A stretch of 64,000 nucleotides of DNA from Chionis minor. Lineage: Eukaryota; Chordata; Aves; Charadriiformes; Chionididae. Under the pieces are notes generated by a model, which ran no database searches, was not told the origin of the DNA, and saw nothing but the letters and a program-made list of their open reading frames with translations. The DNA is taken from assembly GCA_013398295.1 (NCBI GenBank), contig VZSF01003599.1, forward strand, positions 782,469-846,468, read 5' to 3'. Shown here piece by piece: positions 49,073-62,256 of this stretch (position 1 is the first letter of the stretch; every line of letters begins with the position of its first letter). Made by a program: the position numbers and the translations under genes.

Positions 49073-51319
49073 TTCTGCACCCAAATAGCATCTTTGCTGG
49101 GAGTTCTTTATACAAACACTCCTTAATTAAGTAAGTGCTTTTTAATTAACCCTCCGTACAGTTATTGTTGATGTTATTAGCATCACTATATAAATGCAGT
49201 TAACTTTTCCACAGGACATAACAACTAACAGTGGTAGAAACTTGCATCCTGTAAGAACATCTCTGAGTTACAAAGTCTTGTCTTAACCAACAGTTGTATT
49301 CTCTCCAGGCTGGAGATTTCAAACAGAAATTTCCTTAGGAATCTGTCACAAAAAAGGAATTGTCAGGCAGAAGAGCAACAACCTGTCCACTGATATCTAG
49401 AAGAACATCATATGGAATAAAAATGGGTTATTTAAAAAACTCCGGTGAAGTATTCCTCTGTGCAATGAAGCAGCTCGTTTGTCTTGATACAGATGAACAG
49501 AACCTTCCTGAGTCTTCTGTGTTGGGATAAATTTCTGTTTGGTAGAAATTATTGCCAGAATAGAGAAAAGAACCTTGAGTGCAGGTCTTCCTGCAGGTTC
49601 AGTCTTAATCACAACTCCAGGCTGCTGTTGGCAGAACAGATAAAGGCACACGGTTAGCTGGTTCTGTCCAAAAAAAAGTGATACGTTGCCTTTGATGTGC
49701 ATTCATGATAGCATTTTCTTATTTACTGATTGATTAGAAATAGATTGAATACTTAGCTTAAAACTGATACATTGACATTTCCATGCCTGAGCTACATTTG
49801 GAAGATTGCAGTCCTGAAAGACCGTCTTTTAAACTTTTTACAATTGCTGTTTCCAACAGGGCGAAGGTGAAGAAAGGTGTAAACATTCTCAGTGCAAAGA
49901 CAAGTGACCCGCGGCAGTGGGATGTGAAACAAGAGGTGGGGAATGGTGGAAAGCATTCGACCACAACAGTTATTTGTCAGAGGATAGCACCAAGTTCAAG
50001 GAACAGGTATGAAACGTCATATTCTCGGCACATTAAACTCATTTATATCCATGATACCATTCATTGGTTGAAAGACTTAGGGCTCATATTACCACTGCTC
50101 ATAGCTATTAAGCCTGTAGCCTGGAAATCTGGAGACACTTATGTTAACTACGGTACCATCTGCTGATCTATAACAGGGCATCTCAGTTTCCAGGTAATAA
50201 AATTAATCAGTTTAAATTAAAAATTAATAGAATAGGCCTATGTTGGGGGTGGGGAGCATCAGTTTGACATGAATATGGATATCCTTAATTTTAAAGTTTT
50301 TTTACTGAACATTATTTTTTGCCTTGATAGTTTTGACCTTGCTTCTCTGAACGTATCACAGCCCGTGTGGTGGGTTCATCAAGCAAGCAATGAATTCTTC
50401 CACAGTGAACCGCTGTAACTCTCAAACGTTGGTACAGGATAATTCAAACCTTTCAGTATTTAGTGTTTCGTATGTGATACTGAAGAATCCCCATTTGCAA
50501 ATGGTTACTTCTTCCAGAGCTGGAGGTTGCTGTGCTAAGCTACATGCTGGTAACTGCCAGAGGCAGAGCAGTGCACTCCAGGGAGCACTGGTATGAACTG
50601 GTGTGCCAGTGCTGGCTTTCCTGTTTAGTATATTTTTACTGAGACGTGGTCTTTTTCTTCCACAGACATAAAAGCAGTGCTTTTTCAATAAGTATGATTG
50701 TCTTCCATAATACATAGTGAAGTGGTGTATTGCCGCTTTCAGTGGAAATTATTTTGCTCTTGCTGGGTATCATCTTAATGAGTTCTCGCAACGCCGCTGT
50801 ACGTCAGTCCACGCGGAGCGCTCTCATTGTACAGATCCGAGCGATGCTTCCCTAGCTCTGCGCTTATTATTAGCCTCAAACCTGGGCTCACTGAAGAGCA
50901 GCGTAAAATCTTCGGTGGATGCTGGGTTGGTTATTGCTTTCCCATGCAGTTGGTTTGTACTATCTTCAGGCACAGAAAACCTGAGCAGATTTTAACATTT
51001 GTATTCCATGCCCAGTCAAAGTGCCTGGGAAATATTAGACTTCTGTAAAGTGCGGAAATTTCTCTTGTCATGGGCAGCTCGCTGTTTCAGTGTATTTACG
51101 CTTGATATCATTGCGGTTGGTGAGATTGTCGTGGAGAGTTGGGGGGCGGAGGGGGTGTGAAGGGAAAGCAAAAATATATCAGTTGAACCTGCCAGAAGTA
51201 AAAACCAGAACAGTTTAAAACTGAGGCCATGGCTTTAGAACAGCACGTAACTCTGAGAGTATTTGCAACTGTGGAACTATAATAGTCAGGTTATCAAACC
51301 CCAAATTAAATCTTCTCAA

Positions 51320-51400
51320 TCCAATTTGCATAAAGTCTAATTAACCCATAAAAATATTTTTAGCACTAATTATGCAAATAAAAGTCAATGGTTTAATTAA
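51320..51400. promoter_or_regulatory. AT-rich element with inverted POU octamers
   Basis: A perfect octamer ATTTGCAT lies at 51324-51331 and its exact reverse complement ATGCAAAT at 51372-51379. TCTAATTAACCC lies between them and TTTAATTAAT lies just downstream. Paired octamers with homeodomain-type sites are a common composition of vertebrate enhancers. Binding and activity are inferred only. Confidence 0.3.
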
Positions 51401-53202
51401 TCCTTTTTCATTTGTGTATGTAAATAGTTGCTGTCTTCTGGAAGCATGACGAACCTGGGTTTGAATGAAATGTTTGTGTACAAGGAAGAACTGGATAGAG
51501 AAACCTGGGCATGTGTGTTCTGAGATCCCTGTGGGAAAGCATACGATGTAGTGGGCATTACAGTTACTGAGTTTCTAAGTGTCACTTGGAGCTCTCTGCG
51601 CAGAGCACAAATATTCTATTAAGCTAATTTAATTTGGTTGAGAATTGCAAGTCCCTAATGGGATCTTTCTGTGCTGCCACTGGTTTTTTCAGGCTGGTTT
51701 AGCAGCGCAGTTCATTTGGGTGACGAGCAGTTCCGTAGCAAGGTCAGTGTAGATGTGAGGTAATGTTCTGGACTTCCAGCATCAACACAAGCTAATCTTC
51801 TCTTGCAGCAAACTCAGCCAACTCATAAATATGTTGGTTAATTTAAGAAGAGAGAGGTGTTTTCCACTGTCTTTGCAAAAGAGGTTCTGAAAAGCAAGTA
51901 AATGAAAGTTTGTAGTTCTTGAATGCTTTATGAACATTCACACAGCTTGTCAAGATGATAGTATGTTATTTTTCTTTATGTGACCAGCTGTTTCGAGCAC
52001 AGCGCCGAGAATCAGCTATCAGGAAAGGAGAATGAAGGGAATGAAGGGTCTTCTACAGTTTTGCCTTATTCCTCTGTTGCAACCAACAGGAGTAATTTGG
52101 CTTCTCCCTTGTATTCTTGCATGTCCCCAGTGGGTTTTGAGTAATTCAGAATATTACTTAAATTCATTATAGATTCTTAGTGCATTGGAGTGCTGCTTCC
52201 TACAAACTGTTTTGTGGTAGGCAGATAAAACTGCATCCAGGGTTCATTCTGGTCATAATGGGGAGAGTGGTGTTTTGAGTTGCTTAGCACATGATCGGGA
52301 AATTCTGGCCTTTACGTGCTCTCGTTTACTCAGGAATCTCCCTGATGCACTGGGGAGAACCATTGCACTCGTTCCCCTTCATATCCCTGGAAACAATTCC
52401 CCATGCTCAGTAAAACTGCTAATTTTTGCTGCCATGTTGCTTTTCTTTTCTTGCATATTTCTACTATCATTAGTGCACGGATACAATTACATTGTAAGCA
52501 CTTCAAAACAAGCAATGTATATCTGAATGCAACACCACTTAGCAGCTAATATACCTTTCACGTTATATAAATAATAAAGAACAAGGGACGTGTTTTAGAT
52601 ACATCATGTCAATAATAGTTTACTGTTACATTTTGAGAATTTAAGTGGGTCATGCTTTTTTACTTTTTTATGTAATATTTGTTCTCTTGAATTTTGTGCT
52701 GATAAAGCCAAGAGCCGTAGCTTCTTAACTTAGATTTATTCAGAAAGGCTTTACCACTATAGCAAGAGGCTGAAAACAGCTTGAAATCAGCAATGTTTGT
52801 GTGCCTCATAATGCAATTTGCGCTGAGATTCAAGTAGCTATTGATGAGGATAACAACAGTGTTGATTAGTGAAAACAACTCTTAGACTAGTGCTTGGTCA
52901 CTTGTTTTCCCTTGTTCCTTGTTTCTGGAGGAAAGCTGGTAAGTTTGAAATGTGCCCTCAGGGTAGATGAGGAGATATTTTTGGTTACTATTAGAACCAT
53001 TTCCATATTTTAGTATGGCCTCTGTTTGGTTGCAGCCTAAGGCTTGGGTGGTTGATCTGTGCTGTACCACATGTACCCTGAGAACAGCTTCAGTGAAAGG
53101 GCTGGGCTGTGCTGGGTGGTTTATTCTGGATTGCCACCACAGGCTGTAAGAGCTCTTCCGAGACCGAGCAAGGGTTATTTTTAACCTAAGTAGTTTTCAT
53201 TT

Positions 53203-53205
<3 letters not shown>

Positions 53206-53229
<24 letters not shown>
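53206..53229 (+). repeat. Poly-T tract (24 nt)
   Basis: An uninterrupted T24 run preceded by CATTTCCC and followed by AAATAGC. No retropseudogene was recognised on either side. Confidence 0.9.
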
Positions 53230-53234
<5 letters not shown>

Positions 53235-55452
53235 GCATACCTCCACCAGCTGGTATGTTGTCAGTTGTGGGGATGAGAAAGACAGATTAAGGGCAGGAGC
53301 AAGGAGGATTAGGGGAATTTCTTAAGCTGGCTTCTCTGCCAAAGCCAGAGCATCCTATAACTGCAGTGTCAAGAACTAAAAAGCAGCAACTGGGGCTAAT
53401 CTAGACCTAACTCCTCTTGCTCCTTCTAACCTGGAAGTGGGCTGGAACAAGCTGCTTTCAGTGTTCTTGGGCTGATGTTTCTGCCTCTGGATGTTGTACT
53501 TTGCTTGCGGAGGAATGGAGTCACCTCGTGCTTTTGATTTCTGTCGACCGGGTAGAGAAACTGAGTGTGGGAGAAAGGAGAGACATTTAGAAAAACTGAC
53601 ATAATGGAAAACTGCTGTGATGTAGCACTTTATCCTCTTGGCCTTGAACCTTTCGAGAGGCCCGTGGGCTTACAGCTCTCCAGCCATCTGTCTGATAAAG
53701 AGGCAGACTGGGGAAGAGTGTTTCCAGATGTTACGGTTCTCTTTCAGACTGTGTCACAATCACTTATTCCCCCCGCCACACACACATGCATTTTTTTAGT
53801 TGTTTGTGGGGTTTTTTTTAACACTGTCTGTGTATCGTTGCATTCACATGGAAACAGCTAATGATGTTACCGGGTTGTGTTTCATGTCATTGGGGCATGG
53901 AGGAAAGCAACAAAGCTGTTAGAGTTCTGTGCGGGTCCCCCCTCTGTCTGGCAGCACCATCTGCTGCCAAGGGATGCGAGTGAAGTGAATTCTCTTGTGA
54001 CTGAAACATAAAAGTATACGTACAACGTGCCTCAGACTGGGAAAACTGTAAGCCATGTGGTGTGTGTGTCTGGCTATACCTGAAGACAGTCAGTCTGTGC
54101 CCAATACATGGACGCAGAGAAGAGTTTTCACACATTACAAGCAGGGTGTTAATTAATTTCTTTAGAATCTGGGACATCTTCCCCCGGCCCAGTTTTGGGT
54201 CAGGGTGGTTTGTAGAGCTCAGCAGAGCGGCAGTGGTTCCTGCTGATCTCAAAAGCTTGCAGCCTGAGCAGAGGAGTCCTTTTCACAAGGACTTGGAGAT
54301 TTGGTGCTCATGGGTCAGGATTTTTTCATTACAGTTCTTTATCCTTCTGCCTGATAGTTGAGGCAGGGTCAGAGGTGAGATGGCACATGCCACTGCTGTA
54401 GTAGTAGGTGTCTTCAGGAGGTCACATCTGCGTCTGCAGAAACAGATTTGTACAAACTGTGGAGATACTTTGGGAGGAAGACATCAGCAGTGGATTTCTT
54501 TTACCACTGAACCCCAAAAGAGAAACAATTTCCATTCATTCAAGAGAAAGTCACATATGAGCAAGCATTATGGCCTCCTGAGTATTTTGTTTTAAGCAAC
54601 GTGCGTATTTTAGTGTAAATTAGGTGCAGTCATTCCTGTGATGTGCATCTGTCTGCTTAAAGTGACACACGGGAATGTACGCATGTGGCTGTCAGTAACA
54701 GTATCAGGAATCATACAGCTAAGCCCTTACCTACTGCTTTAGAGTTCCTTTCCCCCCACCCTTTCCCATCAGATTTCCCAAATAATTTATCTCTGCCTGC
54801 TGTCTTTGCATTGTAAGATTTCTCTGTATGTTACAATGCCTGTTTCAGGTCAAATTAGGGCACAGATGTCTCCAGCGTACGGTTTAGGTGCCAAAGACAC
54901 ACTGGACATCTGCACACATGGTGGAGGAGCAGCCAGCTGTGCCTTGGAACAATCTCTTTTCTAGGGCACAGAAGACTGGGGTGAGAAGGTTGCTTCCCAA
55001 AGGAGCCTTTCATATGGCTCCTCTTTCACTGCTTTGAATGTCAGGAGTGTTTATCAAAGCCCTGAGCTGGGGAGGGAGGAAGGATGAAGAACGTCTTTGG
55101 TGTCTCTTGCAGGAGTAGGCTGCCTGCAGGAAGGAGGCGGATGCTCCGTTGCAGTTGCTTTGCTGTCTGTCTGCCACAGTCTAAGCAGTCTGCACAAACT
55201 GCCTGGAGAGGGAATATTTGTTTCTCATGCCTCACTGTCTCACTGGGGACTTGTGGGAGCAGGGCAGCTTGTTGAACCTTATGAATCCTGAGTGGTTTCG
55301 ACTTAATGGGCAGCCCTCACTTGCATTAAGGAAAAGCAAATTCCATGGGAGCCCTCATGGACAAGGACTCTCTCTGAGCCTGAAGGACCCTTTCTTTTCA
55401 ATACTTTCAGTAGTGCAAGTTCAGAAGGGTCAAATTGGAGATAACTATAGCA

Positions 55453-55466
55453 ATTGTCATGGCAAC
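55453..55466. promoter_or_regulatory. RFX-like X-box
   Basis: ATTGTCATGGCAAC matches the RFX dyad GTTGCCATGGCAAC at 12 of 14 positions and, like the site at 4394, is followed by AAC. It lies inside a short plus-strand frame that looks fortuitous. Site recognition is from the known X-box consensus. Function is an inference. Confidence 0.28.
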
Positions 55467-56037
55467 AACGTACAGCTCTCCAGTTTTCATCTAGCCCTGA
55501 TCCATGACTAGAGTGTTGCCCTACCAGAATCCAAATAAATAGCAACACTATTATCAGTCAGTTCTTTCCATAGACATTTCTATTTGACTTGTCTTCAGCA
55601 TAAATACCTGCAATCTCACAGATAAAGGCTGAGTCAGAAAATCAACAGGGTCTGCAGAAGTGTTGTGGAAGATACTAAATTGAAATTATTTTCTTTCCCA
55701 TCAGGTGTGTTGCGACGTTCTCTCATCTATTTGAAATTCAAAGCAAGATAATATAATCTAAGAGGAATTTTTTGAAAAGCTGTTGTTAGGCATTATTGAA
55801 ATGAATTTTCGTTTTTGATTTCAAGAGAACCAGTGTTAGAGTCAGTCCTGACCATTCAAAAAATCCTACGTTATTCTTTATAGATAACTTAACATAGTAT
55901 TAGCCAAGGAGTAAGGCATTCCCATGAATTTTCTCTCCAAGAATCAAAATTAATTAATAGGGATGAGATAACAAAATGCATGAAATGAGATCTATTCATG
56001 ATCTCTAAAGAAGTTCCAACCTGGTTCCAATAATTTC

Positions 56038-56054
56038 TTTTTTTTTTTTTTTTT
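56038..56054 (+). repeat. Poly-T tract (17 nt)
   Basis: A T17 run. The minus-strand frame at 55889-56245 reads it as a lysine run, which weakens that frame as a gene. Confidence 0.9.
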
Positions 56055-57610
56055 GTCTTACTTTGGAGTTCCTGGATCTGTTGGGAAGCAGAAGGGCTGA
56101 AGCACCAAGAGAAAAGGTCATTCTTCACATATTTCTTGCCAAATGAAAGCATCAGATTTGTTTGCTCAGCAAATCTGTATAGTTTGGAAAAGCTTTTTAC
56201 ATGCTTATCAAAACCAAATGCTGGAGGCTTAGCCAATGCATGCAATAACCCAGCCTTGCTGAGAAAGCTGTCTTGCTTGCGGTCCGTGCCTTCCCTGCTC
56301 TCCAGTCAGGTTGGATATATTGTTTTAGTTCATTATTATGTAAATGGAGCAGAGCCCCACACATATTGAATTGAATAGGATGTGCAATCGTGGAATAATG
56401 GGACAACAGCTTTATATCCATTCCAAATGGATAGATGGGTTCAATAACAACTGTAATTCCTGATGTCCAGGGTGAGATTATTTTTTTGATATCTGACAAA
56501 GTAATCATTTCTGAGAGAGTGACTAGAAAACATACGGTCTGCTTTTCAGCCTTTGACTTCTGTCTGAGCATGTGTTTTGCAGAGCTTCTGGAATATGCAG
56601 TCGGAAAGGCCGGCTGTCCCACTGGCATCTTCTGCTGAAAGCTGCTGTCTTCTTGCCTCTTGCACACAGCAATCCCTATTGCTTTCCATTTTAATCAGCT
56701 GTAATTCATAGCTAGGTTATCTGTGAAAATCTCCTGATGCAGCACATTCGTGGACTGATAATTCTGTTCATTTTTTTTCTCTTTGTACTTTAAATCACGA
56801 GTTCTAATTTGGGGTGAGGTCAGCTCTTATTCTCCGTGACAGTTGGCATGGTTGGGGTGCTTTAGCAGCGGTTGTAACGCAGCCTTCCTTGTGATTTGGA
56901 GGCAGTGGAAGATAAGCGACAAAAGATGCAGAACTGGGGGGGAGGAATTTGTGCATGTGTATTTTTTCTCACACTGTCTTTGAAGCAGAAACATCTGCTG
57001 AAAGCCATAAACAGCTGAGTTCAGCAATACCACATCATGCTGCCAAGCAACTCTGCTTTCCTCTGTAACTTTCACAGCAGAGGAAATAAATCAGTCAGGC
57101 AATAAAGAATGAAGAAAATTTAGGAAAAGGCACCAAAAGCCAACTTTTCTGGAATAAAGTGAGTAAGATCTTTGTTAGTATTCGGCAGAGCAAATTGAAA
57201 TATGTTTCTTACACACGTAAGCTCTCTTATACCATTGCTGCTTGAGGAATTTTGTAATAACAAACCTGCTCTGAACTCAGGATGCTTAAAACTGGTCAGG
57301 AGAGACCTCTGGAAAATAGGCTACAATCTCATTAAAGAAAATTAGATGATTTTACATATTTTTCCCGTTTCATGCCTTTGTCAGATCGGTAGCAGCTAAC
57401 CAACTGGCAGTGGTGAAGGATCATCGTTTGTCGAGACCTGTACGTTTCCTGAGGCAAAGCACATCTATTAGATGGGAGAACCATTTATTCCTGCACTGGT
57501 TTACTGAGATTTACTTTTACACTCAAAGTTACTTTAGTTTGATGACTTCCTGCCTGTTTAAAGTAAAGATGAAAATCTCTCCTCTGTTTCTTTCTTTTGT
57601 TATTATATAG

Positions 57611-57865
57611 TAATGGTGACTGCTCTGTGAGACAGGTGGAAAATTATTATATAGATGTTTATCCTTTGTTGTCTTGCAAATTAGGCGAGGTTGGTAAGAA
57701 ACGCAGCAGATCATGGTCACTGCTGACTGGGAGGATTTTTCGGCGTGTGGCTGGCGCTGTGGGAGTACCCCCTCGCAGCAGAGCTCTCCCGCCGGTCACC
57801 ATCCGCCTGTCACTTTGGTTCAGGTCATTAAGCTCTATTCCCAGTCGACCTGTGTATGTAATTAA
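57611..57865 (+). other. Candidate internal exon (255 nt, unrecognised)
   Basis: A long polypyrimidine tract (CTCTCCTCTGTTTCTTTCTT then TTGTTATTATATAG) ends in AG at 57609-57610. The strong donor GTAAGTGAT starts at 57866. Between them one frame is open across all 255 nt (1 + 84 codons + 2), so the exon would be symmetric, phase 2-2, and would preserve frame if skipped. The encoded peptide is basic in its middle (a GKKRSRSW stretch, then RIFRR) and was not recognised. The second half keeps several CpGs (about 57700-57850) in an otherwise CpG-poor background. A second donor-like GTAAGAAAC sits inside near 57692. Splice signals and openness are visible. That the segment is transcribed is an inference. 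It could equally be a non-coding RNA exon or a chance pairing of sites. Confidence 0.27.
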
Positions 57866-59429
57866 GTAAGTGATGTTACTTGTATACCTGCAGTGACGGG
57901 TGGTTAAACGCTACTCTGGCTGTCGTCTTCATTCAGAGACCACATCCTCTGTCTTTTATTGTTCTACCTCTCACCAGGCCAAAGTAATAGAAAGACAGAC
58001 CTAAAGCGTTTTTTGTAGACTGCGCTTTTTTTCCTCTCTTTTTAAAATTCAAAATGGGTTTAAATGTATTTAATTAGCCTCTGCCATTATATCCATTGCA
58101 TATCCTCCAGTTGGAGATAGTTGTAATGAAAAAATGATTTTATAAGCAATTAAAATTATCACTTAAAATCACTCATATGATTGATAGAGGGCTTATAGAG
58201 GAATTTGAGCGTTCATAAACAGTTGGCAGACCTAACTGTTGTCCCATTAGCACCAGTTTTACATCGGTTTAGCTCTGCTGAGTTGAATGAAGTTAATCTA
58301 CCGATTCTCACTTTTGTAATTTAAACCAGGATCAGGCTTTACCCGATCATAAGAAGTTTGTTTAAACTCACTTGCAGTATCCAGTTCTGTACTTGCAGAT
58401 ACATTGATTTGAAGCCAAGCCGGCGTGAGGCCCTGAAGTCCAACAGTTTGAAGACCTGATGTGGCAGGTGGTGGTGGTGCCTCAGTCTGGCTGTGTTTGC
58501 TTCTGTAAGACATTTGCTTCTCAGGCTTGGAAATCCATACTCCTCTTCATTTTTCTTCTGAGAAAAGTGTCTGCTATAGCTGGGCCGCTAACAAATAACA
58601 GCTCTCTTCCTACAACTCTCTAGTATCTTTTTCAATATTTCCATGCCCTCTTGTCTCTCTCTGTCCATCTGCTGTTCCCTTCTCCTGCCGTAGCGGTAGG
58701 CTTGCTGCAGCAGGCAGCGTCTTCATTGTTTGTGCAACATGCAGCAGGGTCCTAGCTAGCACAAGGCTCCTGCTCTTAGTATTAATACTAAATAGACACC
58801 TCCTTTTTCTGATTAGTTCTGTGTTTCTGTCTGAAAATAGTTGAATGGATCCATTTCTTGATGTGAAGCATGTTTGAAACTTTTGCAGGCTGATACGGGG
58901 ATAATACTGATTTGGTGCATAAATACTAACAGGTCGTGTTAGCGGCGCTTCAGACTGAATGGGGCAGCAGCATTATTGGTCTGCAAACACTTTACAGCGT
59001 AGGAGCGCTCTTAGCAAACACAACAGTTCATATAATTCAGCAAAACCAAGGCCTTCTACCTTCTGTTACGATGGATTTCACTCACTTCATCCTGAACGTT
59101 TTACATAGTAGTTAGAGATAATATGTGCTTTTACAAGCTTAGAAAGTAAAAATCTTTGCTTGTTACCGACAAAGCTGCTCCTATAGTCTGAAAAACTAGC
59201 TTGCATCAAAGAGCATTGCAGTTCTCCACACGTAACTGCCTACACAAGAAAGAGTAGTTACTCTATTGGCTTCTATAAGTCATCATTTGCAGATCATAAT
59301 TTACCTACAATTCAGGCTGCAAGGAGAACTCTGGTATTTCATTTTCTGGGAATGAAGGACGATCTTTGTTTTTCTTCACTATCACTTCATGGTGAATATC
59401 AGCAAATACTGACATTTTAAAAGGCAACC

Positions 59430-59447
59430 TTTTTTTTTTTTTTTTTN
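59430..59447. repeat. Poly-T run ending in N
   Basis: T17 (59430-59446) is followed by a single undetermined base at 59447. As with the poly-C at 12.17 kb, the unknown base abuts a homopolymer, which indicates uncertain run length rather than a gap between contigs. Confidence 0.9.
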
Positions 59448-62230
59448 ATACTGCCACAGTCCCTTGAGAGTAAATCAGTGTAGAATTTGTCTTGGTGTGT
59501 CAAGTTCTTGTAGGAATCGCCTGGTTTAAGTTGGTTTTTGTTACATGAATTTGTGGGTTAGAGGGGACATAGGAAGTGTTTGGAGGATACGGTATATTTC
59601 CTGGCAATTGAACAAGGTGGAGGTGAGCTGCTCTTTTGAAATGCAGTAGATGTCTTGTGAGTTTTCGAAAAAATTGGTTATGATCCATCAAATTCTGACT
59701 GAATAACACCCCTGGGGTTCTGTTTCTTTCAGTAGATATATTGGATGATTAAGATGTGTAAGCATAGGCTTTTGTAACACTTTCAGAATTAAGAATGAAA
59801 AATGAAATGAGAGTAGCAGTATTATACAAAAGTAGCCAATGTTTTTTTGAATGCACTTTTTCCTTAGGCAAGGAAATTCGGTACTTTTCCCTGGAAAAAT
59901 CTGTGGTGTGTTCTTATTACTTGAAGGGTCAAAATGAGGAGTGTCAATGACTGGTATAAATCAGCGTAGATCTGCTGAAACAATGTATACCAGTTTGTCC
60001 CACTGTCATTCACAAAGAACTCATACAATTTCCCATTATTACTCTATCAACATGCTAGTAACCTCACCGGTAAGCAAGGTTATTAAAGAAAATCGAGATG
60101 CTTGTAGAGGGGTTTTTCTGGATAGATCAATACTGAATTCTTGGCTGCTTGCTAGGAATTTCAGTTCCAGTTAAAATTCCAGGGAGGGAACCTTAGCTTC
60201 ATTGAAGCAAATGGCAAAATTTCCTTTGCAGTTTGAATTTCACCCCAAACTTAGACTAAATTTTTACTATGCTCTCCTTGCTTCTTTGTGACATACAGCT
60301 CAGAAAACTAGATAATCTCTTTCCTGTTCAAGGCTGCGAACGGCAGCTTCCACACTCCCCTTCCATATGTATACCTGCATACATGATGGTAATTATCACA
60401 AAAGGAGTTTTAAGTAGCACCCCATTGATTTTTGGTTTCCGTGCTGCAAATTAATGGACTGTGCGTGCACTCTTTGTAATCACACTAGTAGAAATTCAAT
60501 AATGACTCTGCCAGAGTACTTGAGTGACCTCAGCCACTGGATTCATTCCTGTTTCGACTGTTTTTAATGAGACTGGCGTATTTAGCAATGCCATCAGATG
60601 GCTTGAAAGCAAGGTGCCCTGTCAACCAAAGCGTTACTGATAGACCAACTAACAGGAATTTCGATGTTTATATCTGTTCTTTACCCGAAGCAGTTTACAG
60701 CTTTGGTGTGGCAATGCTCATTGGAATGTACTAAGCAAAAGAAATTTCTGATGTATGTGATCTGCATGAAATATTCCATTGTAACGACTAGACTTCAACG
60801 AAATCAGAGCTCAGCAAGTACCACTGAAAATCCCCAAAGGAATATAATCTCTCTGGTTAGTTTAGCAATTGTTCAGCTAGTTTCAGAGGTTTTAATTGTC
60901 TGTGATTAACATTTCTTACGGCATTTTTGTCGTCTCTGAAAAAGTGTAGTAGGATGATGAGGCTCTCCACTTGGAGATGCTATTTGTCAATTTTTATCTT
61001 GAGAGACGTTCAGAAATTTAATGAGACTTACTGGAAAGGAATATTTGAAGACAGATCTTGTCCATTGCTGCATATCTGTTTGGCTATCTATACTTGTGTA
61101 GTTCCACAGTTTGGTTATACCTGCTGTGATTTCCTCACAAGGAGCTAGTAAACTCCAATGTATTACAGATGAATGCTATTTAAACGCATAGTAAATACAA
61201 GCAATACTTAGTACTACTGATACTTATACTTAACTTAGAAAAGTTAACCTAGAAATGTCATGGTAAGTGTGGGGGACTCGATGACTGAGAATTGGCTGGA
61301 AACTCAGCTTTTGCTAACATTACTCCCAGAACCATCTGAGAAGGGAATTGTTGCCATGTTCTGTTAATCAAATCTCTATGAATTATTTTGACAGGCAGCC
61401 TCTCCTGCTCTTTTCAGTATTGCTGGGGCTGGTACAATTGCTGAGGTGAGATGAAACACGTAGTCATCAAACATCATATAATTGCCACATCTTTCAGTGA
61501 TGCAAATTAGTAGAGATTTGTTGTGGTTCACTGTGGATCACATATAAATTCACCATGTGGGTTTATTAAAAAAAAAAACACCTCAGAAGATAGCCAGAGC
61601 CACAGAACAGACTTCCATTTAGAGCAGAACCCAGGATGTTTGAGAGCAGTGATTTTCACAGACCCTGATGACCATGTTGTGCATAAGTAGACCCTGACCT
61701 TAGAAACGTTTGAAAAGTGTGAACTCTTCATCATTATCCACTCCCAGAGGAATACTGATTTCACTGGCTTTGCTTTGAGTGCTACACCTCAGCAACTGAT
61801 TTTGAAAAGTTGTGTTTTCTTTTTTTTTAAGAACTTTTACCACTTCATCATATTCTGGTTTTACCCTCCTTACTAACTAAAAATTTGGGATGAAATTTGT
61901 TATTGATTACTGGTATAATGACAACATCTACTGCAGGATATGCTTTACATCTTCCAATCTGGATTTGGGCCTTAGTGTCTCCTTGTATCCTGTCAAATAC
62001 CCTGGCAGAGATTTCTCTAGTCTGCCTTTTATGGGACTAGTTGGTTTTCTGTGTAATCGTACCCGCTTTCCCAGTCACTGGGGAGATTTGCATTAACTGT
62101 TGAGTTCTTTCACAGTATTAATCAAGTCTTAGTTTGGAATTACGGATCCTGGAAGGGGGAAGAGTTTGTGGCGGTTTCCCCTCATGTGGGTAATATAGCA
62201 GCAAGCCTTTCACATTAGGAGCTTTAACAT

Positions 62231-62256
62231 TTGTGTGTGTGAATATATATATATTT
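62231..62256 (+). repeat. Compound TG/AT dinucleotide repeat
   Basis: TTGTGTGTGTGAATATATAT followed by ATATTT is a short compound dinucleotide microsatellite. No gene adjoins it. Confidence 0.8.

Larger units (their letters stand above)
49073..57610. other. No recognised gene; non-coding sequence
   Basis: Holds the paired POU octamers (51.3 kb), one RFX-like site (55.45 kb) and two poly-T tracts. The longest plus-strand frame, 49783-50166 (127 codons from an ATG), has no recognised motif, signal peptide or domain, and no promoter or poly(A) context, so it is left as fortuitous. The 156-codon minus-strand frame at 56197-56667 is likewise unremarkable. Confidence 0.55.

Noticed and set aside
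49783..50166. 127-codon plus-strand frame starting with ATG
   Set aside because: No recognised motif, no promoter or poly(A) context, and a composition consistent with chance. It could be revisited if transcripts are found.
43267..53229. Long poly-T tracts considered as reversed tails of processed pseudogenes
   Set aside because: No gene-like sequence or target-site duplication was recognised next to them, and processed pseudogenes are rare in birds.
56197..56667. 156-codon minus-strand frame
   Set aside because: No domain, signal peptide or supporting splice or promoter context; plus-strand frames of similar quality overlap it.
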